Source: Paraglomus occultum
Taxonomy: Eukaryota; Glomeromycota; Glomeromycetes; Paraglomerales; Paraglomeraceae
Length of the DNA stretch: 25,295 nucleotides
Direction of reading: 5' to 3'
NCBI GenBank assembly: GCA_910592205.1
Contig: CAJVPJ010000436.1
Span: forward strand, 1 to 25,295
Shown piece by piece: positions 1-7,624 of the stretch (positions within the stretch are counted from its first letter, which is position 1; each line of letters opens with the position of its first letter). The notes under the pieces were generated by a model. The model was not told where the DNA came from and ran no database searches. It saw only the letters and a program-made list of their open reading frames with translations. The translations under genes and the position numbers were made by a program.

Positions 1-10
1 TACGACCTAC

Positions 11-479
11 CTTGAAACTTTCTTATATTTTCATTCGATAGCTTCTCAATTGGAGGTAGATAATTGGGTGAATCCACATATTCAGGGTCATTGTCAGATT
101 TGTACAAGCAGTGGCGACACATTAATGCCGTATGCGGCAATTCGAAGTATTTTACTAAGCGTTCTGGCACCTTCCTGACTTTTGTTTCCTTTTTCCCTGG
201 ACGTGCTGTAGATGCATATATCTCATGCTTAGGATGAGAGCATACACTGCTCTCTGTGGATTTCTTTGCATTCACAATTAGTTTATTATAATGTTTTCTG
301 CACAAGGCCTTACCAACCAAGTTCAAATGTTTGTTCGCCTCTGGAATAGTTACTCTATTTGACACTATTGTAGCACCATGCTGTTCATAATCACATATAA
401 CCTCTCCCATACCTTCTACATCACAGTGCTGTGCCTTTCTCTTACGTTTATTGTCGTTGGAGACAATATCCCGAGACAT
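11..479 (-). CDS. 5' exon of a Cys/His-rich dispersed-family protein (partial)
   Basis: An open frame of 156 codons starts at ATG 479-477 and runs to the window edge. A good donor, AAG|GTAGGT, lies at 11/10, so this is probably a complete first exon and the rest of the gene is outside. The N-terminus is basic (residues 11-16 KRKRKA). A region rich in paired Cys and His follows: LCRKHYN near 59-64, VCSHPKHE near 79-86 and MCRHCLYK near 120-127, then DPEYV. This looks like a zinc-binding module. From memory the same order of motifs occurs at the N-terminus of a very large uncharacterised family in arbuscular mycorrhizal fungi such as Rhizophagus. Function is unknown; a link to mobile elements is possible but not shown here. 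The frame is free of stops, which argues that it is intact as far as visible. Confidence 0.6.
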
Positions 480-1117
480 TTTGCAAAAATAAGTAAAGTT
501 TACGTTCTTCGAATGTGATGTCTAGCCAAAGACTGTAGAGTACAAAGAAAACGTTAGTAGCTAACTTGCGAATTACCTCGCCTTTTTCCAAATTACTTTC
601 TCAATTCGTAGAATGGAAGGTACAGTTTCGAAATTTGTTGGTTTTGTTCTTGGCCAATTGTTTTCCGTGGCCACCAAATCGTTTAAAGTCAGATGATCGA
701 GAATTTGATAGACGGACAGTATGTTGTGATACATTTCATCGATCATCCAATCACATGAAAGCCCGCTTTGGAACAGTGCCCTCGAGGGCACTGTATGTGT
801 CGATCTTTCATCAAAATAGGGCATGTCTAAAGCTCATTGTATGGCAGCCAATAAAAGCGGGATCACGTTCTGCTCCGCTTTAGCCTTTCCCTCGAAATAG
901 TAATTATAATAAAATGGCAAGTTCACTTAAACAGTGTGTTGATCACAAAGACCGAGATTTGTTCCGCGGGCCATGCGGAACCGATTAATTGACAAATAGC
1001 TAGTAAATACGAGTATGGTAAATACTATGAAGTTTTCGTGGAGATTTTTTAAAAAAAAACACACAACGCAATGCCATCACCGTTTCTCAACAGGCAGCAG
1101 TCGGTTTTGAACAAGAT
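480..1117. other. Intergenic/promoter region with inverted repeats
   Basis: This stretch separates the divergent left-edge gene and the methyltransferase. It carries a 22-bp perfect palindrome at 773-794, flanked by an 8-bp inverted pair (cccgcttt 762-769 and aaagcggg 854-861). There is also a small hairpin at 961-981 with 7-bp arms gttccgc/gcggaac and a 7-nt loop. Open frames of 80-105 codons on both strands across 566-883 show no family resemblance and partly mirror each other because of the palindrome. Confidence 0.5.
773..794. repeat. 22-bp perfect palindrome
   Basis: The 11-nt arm acagtgccctc at 773-783 is followed directly by its exact reverse complement at 784-794, with no spacer. The core is a CTCGAG site. 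It lies about 295 bp upstream of the left-edge gene start and about 375 bp upstream of the methyltransferase start. It could be a dimeric regulator site or a cruciform-forming element; no known site is recognised. Confidence 0.8.
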
Positions 1118-1125
1118 TATAAATA
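1118..1125 (+). promoter_or_regulatory. TATA box of the methyltransferase gene
   Basis: TATAAATA sits 43 bp before the ATG at 1168, a spacing that fits a short leader starting near 1148. Confidence 0.5.
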
Positions 1126-1167
1126 AGTTTCACGTCTCAAGCAAACAAATTTTTAATCTCTATCAAA

Positions 1168-2244
1168 ATGTCTACCGAAGCTCAAACCATGTCCGATCAA
1201 TCCCAAGCATTCGCCATGAAACTCATCAATACACTCAACAATGGCGCGCTATGTCTGATGATATCCATTGGCCATCGCACCGGACTCTTTGATGCGCTTG
1301 CAACGTTCTATCCAGAATACGCCTCTTCCGAAACACTCGCCCAAAAAGCCAATCTCAACGAACGCTACGTCAGAGAATGGTTAGGTGGCATGGTAGTCGG
1401 GAGAATTATCGAATACGACAGTGAATCCAAAACTTACAGATTTCCTCAAGAAGGTGCCTCGATATTGACCAGAACTGCCGGAAGTAAGAACTTGTCTATC
1501 TTGGCCGAATGGGTTCCGAGACTTGGATGCTATGAAGACGGTGTTTTGGAATGCTTTAAAAATGGTGGCGGATTGCATAATGAAACTTTCTATCGAATCC
1601 ATGAAGTAATTGCCGAGAGAACTGGATTGCTTGCTCCTGAATTGCATTCTACCATTCTTCCTCGTATTTCCGGATTACTTGATTCGCTTGAGAAGGGATG
1701 TAAATTACTCGATATTGGCTGTGGACGCGGCTCTGTTATTCTTGATTTTGCAAAACGGTTTCCGAATAGCATGTTCTATGGCTATGATATCTTGCCTAAA
1801 TTGGTAGCCGATGCCAATGCCGATGTAGCGTCTTCTGGTCTTACGAATGTTTCTTTCCGCGTGCAAGATGTTTCAAAGATGGAAGAAGTCGGTGAATATG
1901 ATGCTATTATTTGTATGGAAAGTCTTCACGTTCAGGTTGACCCGATAAATGCGTTAAAGTGTGTCCATCGCGCTCTAAAAGATGATGGCGTGTTTGCAAT
2001 GTCGCAAATCAATGTATCAAGTGAGCTTGAGAACAATAAGGCTAATGCCGTTGGTTCTGCAATATATTGTATAAGCACTATACATGCTATGAGCGTCTCT
2101 TTGGCCGAAGGTGGAATGGGTCTGGGATCTGCTTGGGGAAACGAAAGCACCTTGAAAACATTAAAGGATGTTGGTTTCAGTAATACCGATATTGTTCAGT
2201 TGTCCAAAGAATCGCTGAATTATTGGTTTGTCAATAGAAAGTAA
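1168..2244 (+). CDS. SAM-dependent methyltransferase, Rv2258c-like
   Basis: Intact 358-aa single-exon gene. The N-terminal third (about 15-105) reads as the winged-helix/dimerisation region of the Rv2258c-like methyltransferases: GHRTGLFDAL at 35-44 and YVREWLGGMVVGRI at 67-80. The Rossmann-fold catalytic domain follows. Motif I, LLDIGCGRG at 180-188, is the SAM-binding glycine loop; the acidic end of the second strand is near YGYDILP (204-210), and EYDAIICMESLH (243-254) is the motif IV region. Methyl acceptor unknown; no membrane segment or signal peptide, so probably cytosolic. Start chosen as the first ATG of the frame after a TATA box; the alternative ATG at 1189 would remove seven residues. 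It has no intron while most recognisable neighbours have two to six. A decayed inverted copy lies at 2699-3697. Family assignment is confident, substrate is not. Confidence 0.88.
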   Translation: MSTEAQTMSDQSQAFAMKLINTLNNGALCLMISIGHRTGLFDALATFYPEYASSETLAQKANLNERYVREWLGGMVVGRIIEYDSESKTYRFPQEGASILTRTAGSKNLSILAEWVPRLGCYEDGVLECFKNGGGLHNETFYRIHEVIAERTGLLAPELHSTILPRISGLLDSLEKGCKLLDIGCGRGSVILDFAKRFPNSMFYGYDILPKLVADANADVASSGLTNVSFRVQDVSKMEEVGEYDAIICMESLHVQVDPINALKCVHRALKDDGVFAMSQINVSSELENNKANAVGSAIYCISTIHAMSVSLAEGGMGLGSAWGNESTLKTLKDVGFSNTDIVQLSKESLNYWFVNRK

Positions 2245-2698
2245 AATTAGCAATATGTATTAGTATGTATTGGTACCAATTCGAAACTCTTGATACATAT
2301 TCGGTTGTTCTATAGCTTGAAGGGTGTATTGTCTCAGCATTTGATAAGTAAATTACTGTAAAATATCATTCATATTGCGGTAAAAATGCTTGACTTGAAT
2401 TGTCGCGGAAATCAATAAGCGCCATCAAGCGCCTCGCGTCACTTTCAACTAAGATCGTTGTTTAGTTATGCTTGCAACAGGACGTAATCCCTTGCTTTGC
2501 TGATATTAAGTTATAATTCAATTTTCTTGGCCGAAAGTGTTTATGATAATAATTATTAATTTACACACGGCATGGCAAGTTTGCTTAATGTCTAAAGTCT
2601 TTAATTTTCAAGACGATGGTATTCGCATGCTTCACATGACTATGACTCGACAATCTCGGTAAAATATTAGTTTATTAATTGTTGCCTGTTTTTCATTC
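2245..2698. other. Spacer between tail-to-tail methyltransferase copies
   Basis: About 450 bp of AT-rich DNA between the 3' ends of the intact gene and its decayed inverted copy. No coding frame, RNA gene or repeat was recognised; it presumably carries the 3' UTR and polyadenylation region of the intact gene. Confidence 0.4.
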
Positions 2699-3697
2699 TT
2701 ATTTCCTATTGATAAACCGGTAATACCTGTCTTATTGAACCCGTTTTTTAAACATTTTCAGACTTAACATTTTTTAACTGTTTAAGAGTTGCCAACCTCC
2801 CGCTCCAACAAGTTCCCAATTCCATTCCGTTATGTGCCAAAGAGACCGCCATGAAATACATTGTGCTAATAGTATACAATGAAGGACCCAAAGGATGAAG
2901 GACGTTCTTTTCAAGATCAGTTGAAGTATTAATATCTTGCATCAACACTATCATTGGGTCAATGACAGTAACATCGTATTCATCCACTTCTTCTATCTTG
3001 TAGTCATTGTTTACATGAAACGAAATATTAGCAAGACCACACGAATCGTTTCAGCATTAGCGATAATAATAGCCATCGATTCGATCGAAAATATCATATC
3101 ACCGGAAAGTGCTATTCGGAAAGTGTTTAATATAGATAAGACCGCGTCCACAGCCAACGTTGACAGTTTACATCCCTTCTCAAAACTATCCAGTAGTCGG
3201 GGAAGACGATACTATGCAAAGCGGATCCAAAAGATTGCTAACTGTCTTCTGCCATAACTTCCTGGAATTGAGGAAATGCCTCGTACAGTAACCCACCAGC
3301 ATTTTTAAAGCATTTCAAAATACCCGTCTTCAACCTGATCCAAGAACCGAGTGTATTGAACAAAGACGGCCAAGCTATCAGGACCAGCTTTCCAGTTGAT
3401 GCAAGCATGTTTTTTGGGAAGTCTATAAGTCTTTAATTCACTGTCGTATTCGATAATTACCATATCTCCTAGCCATTCTGTGATGTAGTGTTCGTGGAAT
3501 AGACGTGCTCTGGATAAAAATGTTGCAAATCTTATCAAAGAGTCCAGTGCGATATCCAATGCAATGGATATCATTAGACACAGCGCGCGCCTTTTTTGAG
3601 TGTTTCAATGAGTTTCGCGCCTAATGTCTGATCCGATTGCGCCTGATCTGGCGCCGTTTGGACTTTCGTTGTTGAGATTGTTGGGTGTGGTCGACAT
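2699..3697 (-). pseudogene. Decayed inverted copy of the methyltransferase
   Basis: The minus strand matches the intact gene from start to stop but in shifting frames. ATG 3697-3695 opens MSTTPNN, then the frame breaks near TGA at about 3604. A segment at 3305-3574 carries MISIALDIALDSLIRF, YITEWLGDM, EYDSELKTYRLP and VEDGYFEML, matching intact residues 31-130. Near 3125-3260 there are in-frame stops and frameshifts; EKGCKL is recognisable but the glycine loop that should follow is destroyed. A segment at 2748-2987 matches residues 243-336 with a deletion removing most of the motif IV to linker part. After another shift, YYRFINRK and a stop at 2699-2701 match the intact C-terminus. At 999 bp against 1077 bp, with lesions throughout, it cannot make a working enzyme. 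Confidence 0.85.
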
Positions 3698-4198
3698 GTC
3701 TTCTTGACCTTTATTTATGCCTTGGTTATTCCCATCAGTTTGTCGGGCTCTCCACACGACTGCCAGAGGCATTAATATTAAGTAAATTAGGTAAATTTAG
3801 ATTGATAGATGTAACGCAGTAAACGGCATTAGCAGCAGTGATAACCTTTGTTTAGGAGCGAGCGACGTAAATTGTAGCTACGAGGAAACACCTAACCAGA
3901 AGAATAAACTCTGACTTGAATTGTACACTTATTATAGGAAAGCGATCGGTAATCTAAACACAAGACAGAGTGCTGCAGCTTGCAACAAAAATTTACTATA
4001 ACATCCGCATTCCAAGTATACATATATACATAAAAGTATTAGAAGTTATAGCCATTTTCCAACGTACTTAGCAAACTATCATTTATTAGGTCTTTATTCA
4101 ATAAATATTTTTGTCCAGTAATAAGAGCATGCTCCTACAGTTCTCTTCAATTACATAATTATATACAGGTCGTCTATCGCTTCTTGTCTATGCTCAAC
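3698..4198. other. Intergenic region without recognised gene
   Basis: AT-rich DNA upstream of the decayed methyltransferase and downstream of the synaptobrevin stop. A TATA-like CATAAATAAA lies on the minus strand just before the pseudogene start, like the TATA box of the intact copy, suggesting that the duplication included promoter DNA. Nothing else was recognised. Confidence 0.4.
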
Positions 4199-4844
4199 TC
4201 AGATTTTTCCTTGAGCTTTTAACACGGCAGGAACTAGAGAGAGTTAATTAATAAAGGTTAAACGATGTATGACGGTAACGGGTTACATAGAAAGTTTAGT
4301 CCATTGTCAGTAATACTCACTAATGATTGCAGTAAGGATTGCGATTATGAAAATCGTTAAGACAATAGTCATTTTCGTATTCTTCCACCACATTCTCTTT
4401 TTAACTTTTTTAGATGTAGACACGAAAGCACCAGCACTCCCATGAAGCATTGCTGTCAAAGACACGAGATAAAAGTAAACAAGTTTAGAAACACATCTTT
4501 CACAGTAAAACTTGTGTTTTCCTCTGGTCTATCCATTTGCTCTCTAGGCTATCCAATGCTTATTTACCTGTCTGTTCCTCCAAATCCTTTAACTTCTGTC
4601 CTTCTGCGGCTAACGCTTGGATCGTTTCTTGTATTTGGCCTTTAGTACTGTCAATCTGCTGTTGAACAGCCAATATCTTTGCATTTCCACTCTTGTTGAC
4701 TTGACTCATCTCAACCTGAGACGAGTTCTTGGGAGGATAAGGGTCATATAGCTCATTATTAGACCTAATGGTAAAGTAAATGTTAGTTATTTGACTACTA
4801 ACAAAAAAGATAATTAGAAATGAATTGAGACATCTTATTTACAT
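4199..4844 (-). CDS. Synaptobrevin/VAMP (Snc-type R-SNARE family)
   Basis: Vesicle SNARE that would pair with plasma-membrane or endosomal Q-SNAREs in membrane fusion. Exons by hand: 4844-4843, 4764-4568, 4452-4321 and 4233-4199, total 366 nt, 121 aa; introns 78, 115 and 87 nt with GT-AG ends. The joined start gives MSNNELYDPYPPK, like the MS..PYDPY opening of fungal Snc proteins. SNARE motif about 31-90, juxtamembrane KKRMWWKN (84-91), one C-terminal membrane anchor about 94-112, and a short lumenal tail: a tail-anchored protein. The first intron follows AT of the start codon, which is completed by the G opening exon 2. The zero-layer position, normally Arg in LAERGEKL-like sequence, reads LAAEGQKL, so Glu55 replaces Arg. 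Family is sure; the first exon is less certain. It is divergent from elongin C. Confidence 0.82.
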
Positions 4845-5199
4845 TATGGATAAACAAGTTCAAGAAAGCAGAAAACGTAATTTTGGAGAAACGGGTCGTC
4901 AAGACGGGATATTAATACAGGCAATTGTCAAGAAAAAAAAGCCAGTTATCAAAGCCAAGCTGCCGAAAACCCGCCTCTTTGTATTGAAGGGGAAGAGGCT
5001 ATGCAAAGCTGGTTGCATTTCTGCCGTCCTACAATCTAAGCCCCTAATTTTAAGCAGTAGGTTTCAACTTAAAATATAATTGAATTGGACGTTCTATTGT
5101 TATAGCAAAAATATCAGCTATTTTACTATATTTAGCGGCAGGTGATTTTTTAATAGTACTGCATGGGGATTGGATGCCTAGCTCTGTGACTACATATGC
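4845..5199. other. Shared divergent promoter, synaptobrevin / elongin C
   Basis: About 410 bp separate the two divergent starts. A 78-codon basic open frame (ATG 4848, stop 5079, plus strand) fills part of it but resembles nothing I know and lies over the synaptobrevin leader; I do not call it a gene. Confidence 0.35.
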
Positions 5200-5207
5200 T
5201 ATAAAAA
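5200..5207 (+). promoter_or_regulatory. TATA box of elongin C
   Basis: TATAAAAA lies 50 bp before the ATG at 5257, in the expected orientation and distance range. Confidence 0.45.
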
Positions 5208-5256
5208 CGAGTTAATTTTACGTCATCATGCTTACGTTCTCGCATCGTTCGTCTCG

Positions 5257-5788
5257 ATGGCTCATGCTCCACCCGCATCAATATTTACGGATTCTGACAA
5301 ACTAAATAAGGAGACAATGAACGAAACAGAAAGTGGTCGACCAGAATACGTAAAATTAGTTTCAGCAGATGGATTCACATTTATCGTTGAAAAGAATGCT
5401 GCAATCATATCGCAAACTCTCAAAAACATGTTATCAAATCCCGGTTAGTACGCCAAGCGTATAGATTTGAAAGTGTTCGCATAACCCTGTACTAATATGG
5501 AATTTTGATGAACGAACAGCTCAATTGATCGAGTCCGAACAGAATGAGATTTATTTCAGGGCCATAAAGTATGTTATCTCTTAATACGTTGTTTTCTACA
5601 AGTTCGATGCTCTCTTTTACAAAGACCATCTCGATATTTATTATAGAGCAAAAATCCTTGAACACGTCTGTCGATACATGTATTATAACGTTCGATATAA
5701 GGATGCTTCTACGGAAACTCCAGAATTTGCTTTGGAGCCTGAACTTGCTTATGAAGTATTCATGGCCGCCGATTTTCTCAGAGTTTAA
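5257..5788 (+). CDS. ELC1: Elongin C (Skp1-fold adaptor)
   Basis: Adaptor that links substrate receptors to cullin ligases and, in yeast, acts with the Rad7/Cul3 and Ela1 complexes. Exons by hand: 5257-5443, 5520-5568 and 5647-5788, total 378 nt, 125 aa; introns 76 and 78 nt. Family marks in order: YVKLVSADGFTFIVEKNAA (about 31-49), SQTLKNML (52-59), NEIYFRAI, ILEHVCRYMYYNVRYKDAS (about 82-100), TPEFALEPELAYEVFMAADFL at the end. The usual core is about 100 residues; the extra is an N-terminal tail. A second in-frame ATG at 5317 (MNETESGRPEYVKL) would give a more usual length and cannot be excluded. Its 3' end faces the GILT gene with 72 bp between stops. Expected in nucleus and cytosol. Confidence 0.9.
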
Positions 5789-5860
5789 ATATAGAAAAAT
5801 CGATTGCATAGAATGAAATATCTTTATCGCTGTACATATCCATAATGACCATAAATATTT

Positions 5861-6678
5861 TTAGTTCACGTTGAACAATCTCGTATTCATCCTCGTCCCG
5901 TCTTTCATACCTGCATACGCATTTTTAATATCTCTCACAAAGTCCTGAACCTCATGCCCACCTGGACAATCATACCAATCACCATCCTTAATACATCTCT
6001 GTTTCCCGTTAAGATGTATCGTGCAACTTTTCGTAACTCTTTTAGCGTTCGTCTTTCTGACGCTCTCAATCAACAACTGACCGCCTTGTGTTCTAACACA
6101 CTGCTCGACAGGAGTATAGTCAATGTTGACCTCTAATGCGCAAGAACGAGAATATTCAAGATCACCCTTCTGTGAGAGATCGCGATTCAGACAACTGAGC
6201 CAGTCGATAAACTCGGTCTGTTTGGCGGGGAGATAATTTGATTCAAAGCAGAGTTCGTGGATGTTACCTTTGAAGAAAGAAGGGGGGGGAAAGCGAGCAA
6301 GTTGGCAAAGAGAGAAGCAGCCGCAAGAATGTTTAAATGCGTCATACACAACTCGTGCATGAAAATTGACTTCTTGTTTTAGCACTTACCTAAACACTCT
6401 TGATCTCCGTGTTTACAAACCACCCCATATTTCGCATTAGGGTCTATAACACCAACATAATCGGTCCTTATCACTGCTATGTCATTGACTTTACTCATCA
6501 CTGATTGAAATACTTGTTCGCATGCGTCTGCATCGGGACACTGACTCATTACATACAGCTCGACAGAGACCTTGGAAGCATCGGTATCTGGGTCATTGAC
6601 AGAATATTGGAGCGTAAAGTATATGAAAACGATTGCCAAAATACTTATTAATAAAACTCGAACTCGAATGCGCGACAT
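5861..6678 (-). CDS. GILT-family thiol reductase, membrane-anchored
   Basis: Thioredoxin-fold enzyme of the gamma-interferon-inducible lysosomal thiol reductase family, which reduces protein disulfides in acidic or secretory compartments. Exons 6678-6390 and 6267-5861 (intron 122 nt), 231 aa. The start MSRIRVRVLLIS is followed by a hydrophobic stretch (about 7-24), an uncleaved anchor or signal peptide; an upstream in-frame ATG at 6744 would only add 22 residues before it. VELYVMSQCPDADAC (39-53) carries the active-site cysteines in the wide-spaced form I associate with fungal members. The family signature C-K-H-G-x2-E-C-x2-N-x4-C lies at 88-103 and the intron cuts it between the Gly and Asn codons. 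The C-terminal part is Cys-rich (EQCVR, KSCTIHLNGKQRC, WYDCPGG). The role here is inferred from the family. Confidence 0.85.
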
Positions 6679-7624
6679 TTGTGATGCGTTAACAGGGCAG
6701 AACAAACGACAGCAATTCAGAAGCAATTGCGCGATGATCAGCAAAATCGCCCTTTTCTTGGCATTCTAATTGCACATATTAATATTAAAATATCATTTAT
6801 ACGTGTAAATTCAAATGATGAAAATTGCCCTTCCTCTTTATTGGAACGGTATTTTCTATTAGAACTGAGAATCCGTTTCGCTTTTGCTCAGTCTGACTGC
6901 TGTCTGTCAGGATCTGTGGCTTAGTCCCTGGGAACGTGGCGAAATATTTGTAACTTTATTTTAGGGATAAGCCTTTTTCTTTCTTTGGCGCGCTTTTTTC
7001 GACACAAGCCATGTCTTTGTCGTATGCAGTCTTCAAACTCTTACACATTGCGGTCATATAATCCCTCGACACGAAGTAAACCACGTAGCGTTAAATAAAC
7101 GACCATAATTATCGCAGAGTAGTCTTCCGCTACAGTGCTAAGCAAAAGTAATGCGCATTTTCTGGTTAGATAATATTAGTACGCATTCCCGGATAGCATG
7201 TGATAAGCTGAGCACTTTTCAGATATTATATACATTGAATGGTAGTAGACATGGCAGATGTCTAATAATACATGTATACCACGCCTGATGATTATTAATG
7301 TGCCATTCTAACTAATACTAATATGAACCTAAGGTTACAGCTGCATCGATTGACTGCTCTATTGTTACCTGCGGTGAAAAGAGATGGCGTGATGATTGAA
7401 TAAAAGAGTAGTCTAAACTCAGGCTAAGGTCTCGCTTTCGTCGGCACAAACGATTCCCATTTTCAAAATCGATTTACGCACTAACCAGATGCGCTACGAG
7501 TTCCTATTATTAATTCTGAAAAGGTGAACACGAATCACGAGTTTGCATATCATTTCCCCTTTTAATAGAGTATGGATTTCAAACTTTCCGTTCTTCATTA
7601 CCTCTCAAAACATAGACCTTGTAT
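6679..7624. other. Divergent promoter region, GILT / RBR ligase
   Basis: About 950 bp between two divergent starts. No convincing coding frame, RNA gene or long repeat was seen. It presumably holds both promoters; no clear TATA box was found close to either start. Confidence 0.4.

Noticed and set aside
573-824. Minus-strand frame of 83 codons starting MPYFDERSTHTVPSRAL
   Set aside because: No family resemblance; overlaps a plus-strand frame of similar length, and both pass through the palindrome, so neither is favoured.
4848-5079. Plus-strand frame of 78 codons starting MDKQVQESRKRNFGETG
   Set aside because: Lys-rich, resembles nothing known, lies in the divergent promoter and antisense to the proposed synaptobrevin leader; kept only as a remark.
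7619-7624. Possible earlier TTG start of the RBR ligase
   Set aside because: Nuclear eukaryotic genes start at ATG; the ATG at 7625 is two codons further on and is used.
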